Origin: Kingdonia uniflora
Taxonomy: Eukaryota; Streptophyta; Magnoliopsida; Ranunculales; Circaeasteraceae
Reading direction: 5' to 3'
DNA: 64,000 nt
Assembly (NCBI GenBank): GCA_014058105.1
Contig: JACGCM010001796.1
Location: 806,001-870,000, forward strand
Under the pieces are notes generated by a model, which was not told where the DNA came from, did no database searches, and worked only from the letters and a program-made list of their open reading frames with translations. The position numbers and the translations under genes were made by a program. The stretch's first letter is position 1. The number at the start of each line of letters is the position of its first letter. This document shows, in pieces, positions 1 through 12,650 of this stretch.

Positions 1-985
1 CAATTTGTTCTCTCTTATGCTTTTCTATGAAAACAATACGTAAAATGATCCAGTTATTACATTAATAACTAATCATCGATAAAAATTTGAATGGTTGTCC
101 AGTCTAGCAAATTGGCGCCCTTGGTATTATCTTTAATAAAAGCTTAGAGTATTATCATGAATATCTAAGTGGTCGAAGTATATCTTTCTTTTTTGCAAAT
201 AAAAAATACAGTAATATTAAGATTATAGGTAAGATATTTTTGAGTTTCCATAAGAAAGCGAGTAAATCAAAAGATTTTCCACTATTTTTGAGAAGAAATT
301 GAAGATATGTACCGCATCATTCGTATGGAGATTGGAGAATCGGAGACTAGAGAGAGAAGTTAAAAGTTAAACTTGGGTTTTAATCGGTTTGACTCAATTA
401 CTAAAATACTCATCGGGTTTTATATCATCGGGTTTGGATCTATTAGGTCATGTAAGAAAAGATTCAAATTTTAATGGGTAGTAAAAATCAGGATCCAAAC
501 CCGACCTGAATGATTTCGGTTCGGGTTCGGGTAATCTATTTTACATTATGGAACCAAAGTCGCTGAACTTATTTAATTGAGAGTTTTAGAGGTCATGGCA
601 ACTAATAATAAAAAATCCATAGCCACACTACTGCCTGTTGTAGACTTACGAGCCGAAGCATTTTACACTCAGTCTGTTAAATAAGTGAAGTGATACTCTC
701 TCACGACGACCTTCACTTCATTGATCCCCATAATACATTTCTCTACAAACGTCTTCTTAACTCTATGCAAAGCCTGGGGATATATTTGATTCTCATAAAA
801 TATTTGCTAAATGCCCCCATAAATATTTTCTCGTTAAACTCAATGCTTTTAGGGTTGAGCAATGTTGAGAACTTGATAGAGTTTCCTTGAAGGAGATATA
901 CCTAGGCAATTCAAGTAACATTAAACAAACCATGAGAACGAAGAGATTAACATTCTATAGTGACACTCATAGGCATGTATATATA
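1..985. other. AT-rich intergenic sequence, no gene seen
   Basis: I see no convincing coding sequence, RNA gene or complete element here. Around 380-535 there are short GGGTTCGGG-like and CCAAACCCGACC-like strings of the kind common at the edges of degraded plant hAT elements, but no termini or target duplication could be paired. Confidence 0.4.
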
Positions 986-2170
986 CTAGGTTATGAGCTC
1001 GTGCTACGCACATATGCTTAAGTTCATAATGCTAGTGTCCTTCAACATAATTTTTAAGGGAATTTTCAATAAAATGATAACATAAGAGTTTTTCTCAAGT
1101 TGAAAGTCATGGAACTTCATTCAATGTAAACATTAATAAGTGTAGTATTTACTTGGAGTTTTCATGCATTTATAAATTATAATATAGATTTAGATATCTA
1201 GTCCTGAAGGTCAACCTCTATTTCATTCATTCACATTCATCAAAGTCTTCGAGAAAGGGAATGTGGCTAAATTTCTAAACATGACATTAGCTTTTCTGAT
1301 GATATTTTTTACATATACAACAAATGGATATTTGGTGAGCCTCCCCTACTTTTGATTTGGTGTATCTTTTTCTGGCCTCCCCTACTTCGGATTTGGTGTT
1401 TTTCTTTCTTGCTAACTTGATATGATGTGGGTTCGTCTTCATCTTTGATTTGATTGTATTTGCATCCAGTTGTAGAAAAGAATATTTCACTAAGGCGGTT
1501 GTGATCTCTCTGAGTTTCGACATGGCAAAAAAAATCTAATTTAAGAAGAAGATGAGCAAATCATAGTTGGAGCTTTACATTTTGAATAGTAGGCTAATTG
1601 AAGAAATTTGAAGTTGTTCAAAAGCATGTATTCTTGTGGTTAAGAATGCATTTTTAGTTTAAGCTTTTGTAATCTATTTTTAGGGCTTACGATTTCCTAA
1701 TTTTTCTACTTTCCCTCACCAAAGTTTCTCTCTTTTAGGTAAGTGGGAAGCTGAAGATGGGTATTTGAAGATAGGTTGCCGATCTTAGCATTTGATGTTT
1801 CTTTCATATGTTTACATCTTATAAGTAAGTCCATATCTCTCTCCGATTTCTAAATTCTTTATTGATTCCTTCAATGTGTAGGATGGATCTTCTACTTTAT
1901 CCATGACTCTGTATTGGGGATTTGAGTTCCAAAATCACTCAAGATGAATCTTCTACTTTAATGGGTTATGGTACTCTCACTTTCTAAACGTAGAACTTTC
2001 ATCCATAATATGTCTAGGAAATTATAGGTGAGACGTATTCGTTTTAATTTTAGTTATCTATGTGAACTCCATATCAGTTTGGCTTTTGTAAATTAATCTT
2101 GATTTATAACTCTAGATCTTTGATGCTTCGGTCTTCTTGCCTGTTTTATGGAGATTAGTATTCAAAAGAA

Positions 2171-2200
2171 CTATAGGTTATGAGCCCGTGCTACGCACGA
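2171..2200 (-). repeat. second Helitron-3'-end-like hairpin motif
   Basis: The stretch containing GAGCCCGTGCTACGCACG nearly repeats the motif at 990-1008. On the minus strand it gives a 5-bp stem CGTGC/GCACG around a GTA loop, followed by a CTAT-type end. It may be the 3' end of another copy or an internal duplication. Confidence 0.35.
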
Positions 2201-2655
2201 CTGCATAAGTTCGTGTTGTGGCAAATAAAAATGCATACATTTGGCAAATAAAAATACATACATTAGGAGGACCATAAGTTGTAGAACAATCCAAAGGAAA
2301 CCAAGTTTTTATGTGCAATCCCATATTCCATGTCACCCTATATATTTTATGCGCGCAACACACTATATTTTGTTTATCTGCTTGACCAACTGCTCTCTCT
2401 CAGAAAAGAAAATAAAATATTGCAGTGGCTAAAATTTATATTGACAATATAGCTATAACCAACCAAAATGTCAGTGAAGAAAAAAAAACTAACCCAGTGA
2501 CACCAAGTATGAAAATTACTATTAAAAGGATACAACTTTATTAACTTGGAAGATTAACTTAGAAAGAGGAGTTGCTAATTTTATCTTTTCTAACACAGCT
2601 TTGTCATTAGTACATAATTCGATGAAAACCTTTTATCATACTTCTTTCAAATGTC

Positions 2656-2798
2656 CTTGGTTAAAACAGTTGCTTAGTTTCCCACCTTTAGGAAATCTTC
2701 TTTTATCCCATTCAAGATAATGTTCTTTGGTTAGAGCAATTCCTTAGTTTCCCACTTTAGGAAATCCTCTTTTATCCCATTCGATATATTGTTGGAGG
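2656..2798. repeat. tandem duplication, about 70 bp x 2
   Basis: Two adjacent near-copies share the strings CTTAGTTTCCCAC and TCTTTTATCCCATTC. No coding function is evident. Confidence 0.7.
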
Positions 2799-3935
2799 AG
2801 CCCCACCCTTTTGCCTATCACAAATGCTCTCATAACCCTTTCAAAATACCTACAACAGATTCTTTAGCCTTTAATCGATCTTGCCTGAGCATATTGTCTT
2901 TGACTTTCAAAGAAAAGATGAATAGGTAACCCCGCATAAATATAAGAAGCTACGGAGTGCTAAATATAAGAATGAGGAGATAAATTTCAATATCTGTAAA
3001 GTGCTAAGACTTCTAGGCAAAATTTTGAAGTTAAATCTTCTATTTGCTTCTGGCCATTGAGATCCTTCCAAGTGTAGACTTCTTCCTCGGAGATGCAATA
3101 TTTTATACTCGAGATTGTGAATGGTTCTAAGGCATTTAATAATATCCTTGGCCATTGATATCTTTCGCGATTCTAAGTGCATTTGCCATTTTCTATAAGA
3201 AAGTTGGAAAGAAAAAAAAGACATATTTCTTAAAAGGTAACAAAAAAAAAAAAAAAAAATTGATGAGTGGAGGTTAACGATTGCAATATAAATGGCAATG
3301 ATATTATCGAATGTATTGGATTATTCAAGCTACGAAAGTAAGTGTACCAAAAGTTGTTGACTAACATGCAATTCAGTTCGCTAGAGAAACTCAAAATCTT
3401 TCTCGAACAAAATAAATAACATAAATGTTCATATTAAAATCCAAAAAAGGAACCGATAGAGAACATAACAATCTAGAAAACTCAATAATAGTTTATTGCT
3501 TTCAAAAATGGGTATAGGAACATGTCTTAATTGTGTCTTTTAGAACTTCTTTGCTCCATTACCTATGGAATCAAGGACATTTATATGAACGAAAATATGA
3601 CATGAGAATGTAGGATTAGATATCAAATAATATATTTTTAATATCCATTCACAGCACAAAGTAAGAATAAATTAATTATAAAACTACCATCAGTTTATCC
3701 GAAATGGAGAATAAAACACACATAATGAGATAATCCTGTTTGATCTAGATATGTCAGTGATGTGTAGCTTGAAAAATGTGCCATTGAAAATAATATGGAA
3801 ACATCCACAAATCCATGGGAATCTAGCCATGTAAATACAAAATGTCATCTTGTTAATAAAAGCTAAGAAATTTAAAAATAAAAAACTCTAATCCATACAA
3901 ATAATAATTAAAGGCAAGTAAAAGTTAAGAAAATA

Positions 3936-4062
3936 AACGACAAAGATACTTACTCACAATAGATATATTAGGGGTGAACGTGTGGAATACCACAAAAAAA
4001 TTAACAACAAAGATACTTGCTCACAATAGATATGTTAGGGGTGAACGTGTGGAATACATCAC
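3936..4062. repeat. tandem duplication, about 65 bp x 2
   Basis: The two copies share CTCACAATAGATAT and AGGGGTGAACGTGTGGAATA. A diverged third relative occurs near 5043-5075. Confidence 0.7.
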
Positions 4063-4679
4063 CCTCGCGCAATTTGGCTTATCCGTTATCCTCATGGCAT
4101 GCAAATAATCAATCAAGAAGCTAGAAACACAATTAGCATGCACGCGAAGCACAATATTTACTAGAGGTTCACCATAAGGCTTCTCCCCCCACCAAGCTAG
4201 AAATTTATTATGTATCCAAGTTCAATTACAAGCCCTCAAGGGATTCCAACAAACATGAAAATCCCTAATCTCACATAGATTTACAAGAGATAAAAGAAAC
4301 ATAAGATATCCATCAAGAACATCAAAGATTATCTCAACAAATACCATGTTGCATACCTTCTTCTTGAAACCCTTCAATCTTTTCTCTACCTTGATTTCTC
4401 TTCTTAGTAACCAAGAGATACTTCCCCTCTCACCATCAAATCCCAAGAGAACAACACCCTCCACCTTTTTCCTTGTAAAGACCAACTCTTTACAAGGTCT
4501 ACCACAGAGGCTACATCTCTACTAGATCTCAAGTTTCTTGCATAGAGGCTTTTAACTCACACACTGTGTTAGGAGGCTTTGAAGCCACACTCAATATTTA
4601 TAGACTCTCTATTAGGTCATCTCTGAAGTACGTATCACGAGATAAACGCACACTTTGGATTAAATCCCCTTCAAAATGA

Positions 4680-4830
4680 ACTTAGAAACAAACAAAAAGA
4701 GTATTTTTCGTTCGAACGACCTCATAACTCGTTCGAACGACTTCAACGGAAATTCTACCGTTCGAACAACTTCAACAAAAACTCTACCCTTTGAACAACT
4801 TCCCCACTCATTCAAACGACTTTCTCTTAT
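4680..4830. repeat. short CGTTCGAACGAC-type repeats
   Basis: Five to six degenerate copies of a roughly 12-bp motif built on the palindrome TTCGAA occur at irregular spacing. It is low-complexity sequence without a recognisable gene. Confidence 0.5.
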
Positions 4831-4857
4831 TTTGAGCCGTAATCCTAACCAAATATT

Positions 4858-5236
4858 TGATACGAGAGATGTTGAAGAGCTTGGAGTAACAACAAGCAAT
4901 ATGAAATTTAATGGTGTTAATGATAGAACATTCATAGGGAAATTAATTTATATACTTTTATGCTACAAAACAATATCGAAAAGAACAAAGAAAAAAAATA
5001 ATGATACCGTCGAATAATGCCATACTATTCTTAAGCTAAAAAAATTAATGACAAAGATATCTGCTTATAATAGATATTGGATACCGGAGATGTTGAAGAG
5101 CGTGGAATAACTTTAAGTAATCTGAAATTCAATGGTGTCAATGATGGAGCTTTCATGGGGAAATTAAGTCATATACTTTTTAAGCTACAAAACAATATCG
5201 AAAAGAACAAAGCAAAAAATTAAAGATACCGTCTAC
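4858..5236. repeat. direct duplication, about 155 bp, offset about 220 bp
   Basis: The segment beginning GATGTTGAAGAGC at 4869 recurs at 5089 with scattered substitutions, including a shared CAAAACAATATCGAAAAGAA block. The first copy is open for about 110 codons, but the second copy does not preserve that frame, so I do not call a gene. Confidence 0.65.
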
Positions 5237-7089
5237 ATCTATTAGTGGAGAAGGAATTCTGAATCCTATAAAAATCAACACAATGATTATGATCATATGC
5301 CCTGAATACATACCTAGTAAAGATACCAATGGTTGATTCTCAAAACCAATAGTAATGAACCCGAATACCTATTTTCTACATAACAAAAATATGCCATGAA
5401 AAGTATTAGTTGATCTAGAGTTTCAAGAAGGATCTTTAAGGTTCTTTAGAGAGAAAAATTATCAATTAGAAGTTTATGATATGTACCAAAATTTTGCCTT
5501 TCATTGTTTTGCAATTCAGGGAGCTCTTCAAATTCATGAGAAAGAAGAGAGAGTTATATGGAAGAGATTGAGGCATAGAGGAGAAGATGGAAGAGTTGAA
5601 ACGTAAGGAGTATTAAGAGAGGACTTCAACTTCATATATGACAAAAAGTAGAAAACCTTTGCAAAAATTCCTAATAAGAAAATATACAAAAGAAGTTAAT
5701 GACGAAAATGAGGAGTTCATACCTAAAATGTAGAGCGAGATGATCCAGAGTTTCAAGTTTATATTGCAACAACCCTAATATGCATCGAGTTATTGTAATT
5801 ATACTCATTCTAATTGGAACAAATGAAACAAAATTGTAAGAAAACATAAATTATAGGTATGAGCATACCTTTGCAATAAATTTAAAATATTAGCAAGATG
5901 CACGAAACCTGGATATTCAAGAATGGAACTGATATCATGGGTAGAAATTAGCTTGGGGAAACCGTAATTTGAAGATAAAGGGAGATTTATTAAAGAAAAT
6001 ACCTGTTAGAATAAGAACTGATCTCATATACCTTATACCTTGAATGAGAGCTAAGGTGCAACAGAGATGTTTTTCTAGATTTATGAAGCTTAAAGATAAA
6101 TCCTAAATGTAAAGTGTTACCAATTATGGTGCATACAATGGGACATTCAACAGTCAGGAGGATCACAAAGATGTTGTTGTGAATGTTTCATAGGAAATTA
6201 TCAAACTCCTAAACCAAGAGAAGAATGAAACTATAATTACAAATAGAATCCAAAGAACTATTCAAATATTAGATTGAATCATCATTGGCAAAGACTAAAT
6301 TTAAACTAAATCTAATCAACCTCAATTACCGCGATTCCACGAACCCAACATCAATAGATCATCACACTTAATGGTGATCGCTTCAAGAAATGGTATCGCT
6401 GATAATTTTCTACTAATTTGGGATATTTTTTACAAATTTTTTTGCTGCAATAGAAACCCTGAAGAGAAAAATTAACATTAGATCAGTAATAGCAATAATT
6501 TTGGTATTCATACGTGTAGAATCATATATTCCTATGAACAATGGGATGCAAATACATTAAGCTACTGTGTAATTAAAAATTCTCTTGCAAAGAAAAAATT
6601 ATATACCAATATAAGAACTCAGTTTTGCATCGAACGAAGAAAATTAAATTACGTGACAAATTAAAGGTAAAAGATATCAGAGATAAAAGCTTACCTTGGT
6701 TGGCCTATTATCAGTGGATGTGGATGATGAGAAGATTGAATCAAAGGTAGATTGAAGGTGTTGGCTCTCCATCATAATTGTTAATCAGTTACAAAGAGAT
6801 GTGGGGAGGGTAATTATTGGGAATAGTTACAGTATTTAGTTTTACAGGGGAAGAGGATGAGATTGGGGTTTGAAAAACATGAAGTTTACTAATGGAGAAA
6901 GAAGGAATCATCAAATTAGGAGTAATGAGAAGTTATTAGAGAGAAAAAACTGATTATTCGTAATTTACAACATGACTGTTTGTAGGGGAGATCAACTTGA
7001 ATAAAATTACAACCAGGAAAGGTGAAGTAGGTGTTCTCTTGTATTGACTAAATTACCCTTAAATTCATTAAATAACCTTTACTTTTGTA

Positions 7090-7165
7090 CGCCACCTAGG
7101 ACAAATGTTGCCATGTAGGACAAACGATGCCACGTAGGGCAAACACTCCACGTAGGATAAAGCTA
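7090..7165. repeat. minisatellite, about 20 bp x 4
   Basis: Four consecutive degenerate units of the form GCCACGTAGGACAAAC lie near the proposed 5' end of the Helitron candidate. Confidence 0.65.
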
Positions 7166-8270
7166 AGATTTAAATACCAGTACATGGTACAACTAGATTA
7201 AAATATATATATGTGATTTGAACAACAGTTGTTAATTGATTCGAGGCTTATTCTTGATAGACTTGGACAAATTTTCTCTTATGTGCCTCATTTTCTCTTC
7301 TTGCACATTGTGATATTTCTCGCTCGGTTACCTTTATCTTGTACTTGCAGTTGCTCAAATGCTACAAAATTATTCTCTTCGATTTCTCTTCTAGGCCATT
7401 GTGCTAAATCTTGACTCGAGGGCCCCTCTTGGACTAACATAGCAACTACATGACCTGTATCTTGATGACACTGAACAGTATCATCAAATAGGTGGCATGG
7501 GTGAAGATGTATTGCCATCTATCTCATCCGATCATATAACCAATGTGTCGGTGGGTGATGTGCGCCTTTTCCTCTTTTCCAAAGTACACGGTAAATCCTA
7601 TGTAATAATTTAGAATTCAGATGATTTGTAAAGTTTAAAAGCTACAATGCTAATGAGCAAGATTTAGCAAATGCAACCTGGTACAGAAACTGAACTCCAT
7701 TAGGATTAGGAGATATGGAGTTATAAAGTGGCTTTTAGTTTATCCATTTACTTAACACATACCCATCTCGACTATGCTAAAAAAACCATGCAAAATTATA
7801 GTTCCAGAAATTCATTTTGGTTTTGGCAATCCTCAAAAGAGCTTACCATAAAATATGAATGATAATGCAATCTATTTCTTAAAATGAATGATGCACTACA
7901 CATAACTTTTTGCTTTCACTTTGATCTTTTTATTATAATAATGAGAAGAATGTATCTTTAAAGTTATTTGAATTGTCAAGGTTTGAATACATATAATAAA
8001 TAATAATTATACTTTAAAAACCCATTAACTATTATTATGGGTTTATAAGTGATATCTTTTGGCATAACTTGATAATAGCGATAAACGCCTCTAAGGGAGA
8101 CTTTGGTCTTTGGAATTTACATGTAGGAGTGCTAAGGATTTGGGAATACACCAAGCCTAGCTAATGTCACCCTAAACTCTTATGGAAATTTGGAACTTGG
8201 TGAAAGAAGCTTGTATTAAGGGTATAAAGTGCTTCATATTTAGGGAAGGCAACCCTCAATAGTTCTAAAT

Positions 8271-8603
8271 ATGACTTTTGTTCCTGGTATTAAATTAGTA
8301 AGATATTCAACCTATAATTTTTTTTGCCGCAACTTCGGTGATATTTTTGATGTGAAAGACTTTGTTGATTCGTTAACGGATGAGGTGCACATCATTAAAA
8401 AGCTTCCGAAGAAGATTAACCACAAAGTTTCAAATCAACTACTTGTAATGCCTCTTATAAGCTTTAAATATGAAAGATTTCTGGTACAGTGTGGTTCTCA
8501 ATTTGTATGTTCTATAAGGGATCTCAGGTTATGGCATCAACTCTTTCCTATCTTGTCACCACTGGAGCATCTTACAACTCAAAGGCCTTGTGGTATCCAA
8601 TAA
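8271..8603 (+). pseudogene. protein O-fucosyltransferase fragment (broken)
   Basis: The open segment contains a run resembling a conserved block of plant O-fucosyltransferase-family proteins (NFGDIFDVKDFVDSL followed by DEVHIIKKLPKK, about 8325-8415). In intact members this block lies in the N-terminal part of the luminal glycosyltransferase domain of a Golgi type II membrane protein. After KKLPKK the match ends, and what follows is not recognisable as the family. No signal anchor, catalytic region or further exons were found nearby, and the sequence that follows is itself tandemly duplicated. I read it as one exon captured or left behind and then degraded. Identity rests on one short block. 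Confidence 0.45.
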
Positions 8604-8878
8604 TTGAGATAGTTTAGAGTAGGCTAACTATTTCAAATCAACTACTTGTATGTTCTAATTGAGAACCACAAAGTTTCAAATCAACTACTTGTGATGCCTT
8701 TTATAAGCTTTAAATATGAAAGATTTCTGGTACAGTGTGGTTCTCAATTTGTATGTTCTATAAGGGATCTCAGGTTGTGGCATCAACTCTTTCCTATCTA
8801 TCACCACTGGGGCATCTTACAACTCAAAGGCCTTGTGGTATCCAATAATTGAGATAGTTTAGAGTAGGCTAACTATTT
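8421..8878. repeat. tandem duplication, 246 bp period
   Basis: A unit starting CACAAAGTTTCAAATCAACT at 8421 recurs at 8667, and both copies end in GTAGGCTAACTATTT. The copies differ at only a few positions, so the duplication is fairly recent compared with the surrounding decay. It duplicates the tail of the O-fucosyltransferase fragment. Confidence 0.85.
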
Positions 8879-9456
8879 GGAAGGGGAAGACCTCCTAAAA
8901 GAAGAAACCTTACCATCATCCAAAGATTTTCAAGTGTTCATGCGTTCTAAATAATGTGTTTACAATCTATATATCATATTGAGTAACTCATGAGAGTGTT
9001 TTATGGTATGACATTACGTATCATATAGTAGAATGGGGGAAATGTATGGTAAGTTAGTACCCAAAGCATTCAGGTAGGCTTATGTTCTGTAACATTAGGG
9101 TAAATGAAAAAAGTTAGCAAAAATAAATGTGCTTTAAGGTAGAACATAGTTGAAAGTGCAAGAGTGTCATTAAGAGTAAGTATGTGAATCTACATTGTGA
9201 TAAGAGTGGGATTCATTCCAACCCCTATAACCATTAAATTCACTTCTTTTTTCCTTTATTATTCCTGGACATTTCTTTGTGGTGAAAAAAAACTTATATT
9301 AAGGGTATACCGTGCTTCATATTTTTAAGGAAGACAATGGTTTATCGTTAACAAAAATGTTTTCAGTTATTGCTTTGGTTAAAAATAATATGATAGTTCG
9401 TAAAAGATCTAATTATATTGGTGATGGATATCGGTAATCACGTTACTAAACTATAT

Positions 9457-9630
9457 ATCGTGTAAGTAATTTTTACAAAATATAGAAAAGTTGAGCAATA
9501 TATGTTATATTTATTAAAGAAAATGTGCGAAATAACATTGAACTGTGTAAGTAAATTTTACAAAATATAGAAACTCTAGCAATATATGTTATATTTATTA
9601 AAAATAATGTATGAAATAACATTGAACTTA
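9457..9630. repeat. tandem duplication, about 87 bp x 2
   Basis: Two copies share TTTTACAAAATATAGAAA, GCAATATATGTTATATTTAT and AATAACATTGAACT. No gene is seen between here and the copia-3 LTR at about 11.28 kb. Confidence 0.75.
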
Positions 9631-10322
9631 CCTTGGGCAAAGGTCCTTGGATGTATCAATTTCGCTCAATTGCAAAGTTTGGAGGCTCAGTTTCAAAGTT
9701 CGTGAAAGCACTTTTTTTAATCTCTTGATTGTTCACTGGGTGCGTATTACATATCGGTGTGTTGGGGCTTGGCGGTGAGGTATTAGGCATGGGGATAATT
9801 TGGGGGGACAATAAACATTGTTGTAAGTATGAATTCGGCCAAACAAATATTATTCAATGCATTACCACTTCTATAGATATATGTATGCAGGACTGATTTC
9901 ATAACCAATATGAAAATTAAAAAATGTAATCACTAGGAAGACTTATTGGTGCATCATGTATAAACTACAGATCATAGATAAGAAATGAGATGTATTTTAG
10001 CAAGTCCGATATGTTAGAATTGATGGTTACTATACATGTGTAATATAGAAAAGTGTACATATCAAAACGCATCATTACCCAAGGGTACCATTAAATATCA
10101 CAATGAATTAAAACATTACATAATCTTCCCAAAAGGTTTAATTTAACATAATCATCCTAGAAGGTTTAACTTAATAAAATTAACTATGATAGTGGTCAAT
10201 GGAATAGATGTACATAGTCCTTCAACAAAATTATGATACAAAAATAAGATGAATGGTGAGCCAAACTACATTAAAAGTAGAAGATCAAATAGATACAGTA
10301 AGGATAACAAGACACCCTATAG

Positions 10323-10328
<6 letters not shown>

Positions 10329-10368
<40 letters not shown>

Positions 10369-10380
10369 TGTGTGTGTGTT
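10329..10380. repeat. compound (GA)n(GT)n microsatellite
   Basis: A GA dinucleotide run of about 19 repeats passes directly into a GT run. It is a simple sequence repeat, probably length-variable. Confidence 0.95.
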
Positions 10381-11730
10381 TAGAGTAACTGTTTGCTGCT
10401 AGAGGAAGACATAAAAGTTGAATGACAAAGCTTCAAGAGGGAGGCTGAACGAAGCAGGAACAGACCGCCAAATCCACCTACAATGCTTGGAAAAATTAAG
10501 CCAAACATTTACAAAAATAGTTATGCAAATCCACCCAAATCATAACTATTATTCGAAATTGAAACAATGACAATTCCAGTATGCAAAATTGAAGCAACGA
10601 TATTTCCAAAAATGACGTTGATAGCTATGTGCAAATCCAATGAAATCAAAATCATAAGGCAAAATTGAAGCAACAAAACCCTTTACCCTACAGCTCCACC
10701 TCAATACTCTCCTCCGAAATTGAAACTGTGTAACTCCGCCATTAATAAGGGTTGGTTAAGATGCTACAAATTGAATTGTTAAAATCCCAAACCCCAAATC
10801 GAAGTAGGTGAACACAAAGGTTTGTTCAAAGAGAAAGACAATCTACATAATTCTAAAGCGTAGAGAGACAGAGAGCGTTAGTTTTGTTCTAAGATTTTTT
10901 TTTATTTTTTTTGGCTTTTTGAGAAGAAAGTATAGGGGGAGGAGAATAGTATTTTTTACTCAGGGTTTTTTTTTTCAGCTTTTGAACTTTCGAAACTACC
11001 CATCCATATGCGATTCTCGAGGCATCCAAAGAAAATCATGACCCTTCTTTGTCTCTGAACATAAGGCAGACTTGTCCAAAGCGGCAAAAATACTGCCCCG
11101 CTATAATAAAGAGATATATAATTATGTTCGTCACATTAGGATTCTAATTTAAAGTTAAGTTATACTATAAATAATATTCAAAGGGAAAGCCATAAAAATA
11201 TTACATATCTATATAATAAAAATTAAGTAAGATGTAAAATAAATTAAGCTCAACCACAACTTTATTCTCAAAAGTAACGCGTTTGCCCGCACAATAGCGT
11301 GTGAGTAATTGCTCGTAAGTTAAGAGGAAATGGACTCATGGATTCAGAAGAGATTATACTCAATATCGAGAGATACTGGATTGTCTCGTGATCTGTGCTT
11401 TGAGTCATAATTGATATAATGACCTCCCAAATATATAAGGGATACTTGGTGTATTTCTTAGGTTATCTTGAGTGAGTTTAATTCTAGAAAGAACTAGGGC
11501 TTGTGAGATTCATTAAAGCTTCGAGGAAGCTTGAAGAGATCGCTTGTAACCTATTTGATCATAGTAGATTGTTCGCGGGGAGTGGTTTTTTATCCGAAAG
11601 GGTTTTCCACTTCCTTCCTCTAGGTAAATCTTACTTTGATTGTTTTGTTCTTTGTTATTTATTTCTTGTTCGACAATTTTTCGTAATTTGTTCTTGTCGT
11701 ATAAGAGAGACTAACTACCTCGATTATTAA

Positions 11731-11744
11731 CAACTAGTATTAGA
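11731..11744 (+). other. copia-3 primer binding site
   Basis: CTAGTATTAGAGCG closely resembles the canonical plant TGGTATCAGAGC site complementary to the 3' end of initiator tRNA-Met, and it immediately follows the LTR. Confidence 0.6.
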
Positions 11745-11775
11745 GCGTTTGATTTAGGGCTTGTGTGGTGAAGAA

Positions 11776-12650
11776 TGATGGTCGAAGAAAGAGAAATTAA
11801 ATATTTTAAAGTTCAATGGTTCGAATTTTAGAGTGTGGATGATGTAGATAGAAGATTATCTCTATCAGAAGGATCTTGGCTTACTACTGGGTGGGATTAA
11901 GATAAAGATGGCAGATCATGATACTACAAAGTGGGAGCACTTGGATTGTAAGGCGCTTAGAACTGTTAGGTTGGCGCTATCATCTCAAATTCGACATATG
12001 ATCTTCGAAGTTGGGACAACGAAGGAGTTGATGGAGTCGTTATCCTTCTATGTACTCAGAACTATCCAGGGCAAATAAGGTATACCTATTACGCTGTTTG
12101 TTTACTTTAAAGATGAAAGAGAATAGTAGTGTGTAAGCTCACATTAGTGAGTTCAATACAATTCAAGCTCAACTTAAATCCTTGAAAATGACTTTTACCG
12201 AGGAGGTAAGAGCATGGGCTCGTTTAGGGGAGATGTCTGGGAGTTGGGAAGGGTTTATTACAGCTGTGAGTAATTCATCAGGGAAGGAAGAAATCAAATT
12301 TGACACTATAGACTCGTTGATTATGAATGATGATAATAAATGTAAATCACATGTACCCAATTCAAATTCAAATGGCAGTGCGTTGAACGTCGAGGAAAGA
12401 TGGAGGTCTTATAAAAAGGGGCCAAAAATGGAAGATGTCGTTCCCAATCAAGAAGAAAGTCTAAGCTGCCCGGTGCGTGTTGGACCTGTGGAAAGTAGGG
12501 TCACTTCAGGCATGATTATAACTCTTCAAAGAAAGATCATGATGGGGAGAAATACACAATGAACCTTACTGAGGAGGTTAGTTCTGATGAGGCTTTACTT
12601 CTTTCGTGAGAATATATTAACGAGTCATGGATAGTTGATTCGGGTGCCTC
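11776..12650 (+). pseudogene. copia-3 gag (broken)
   Basis: Pieces in more than one frame resemble Tnt1-type gag: an N-terminal KFNGSNF..W block, IEDYLYQKDL, then VRLALSSQI, and from 12182 a block with EEVRAWARL and SWEGFITAVSNSSG. The zinc knuckle near 12477-12515 is recognisable as CWTCGK-stop-GHFRHDY, with a stop in the middle and the last Cys replaced by Tyr. Nucleic-acid binding would be lost. Confidence 0.7.

Larger units (their letters stand above)
986..7197 (-). mobile_element. possible non-autonomous Helitron
   Basis: Read on the minus strand, the segment starts with TC directly after an A (7197) and ends with CTAG directly before a T (986). This is the A/T insertion context and CTRR end expected of Helitrons. 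Just inside the 3' end is a short hairpin-forming motif, GTGC-GTA-GCAC (about 998-1008), with the spacing typical of Helitron 3' ends. No Rep/helicase reading frame is visible, so it would be non-autonomous or decayed. Helitron ends are short and this pairing is a hypothesis; a second similar 3' end near 2174 could belong to a nested copy. The interior holds no recognisable gene. Confidence 0.33.

Noticed and set aside
1287..1523. 78-codon minus-strand frame with an internal repeat (KSEVGEARKRYTKSKVGEA)
   Set aside because: It is a small nucleotide-level tandem repeat in non-coding DNA; no start context or homology.
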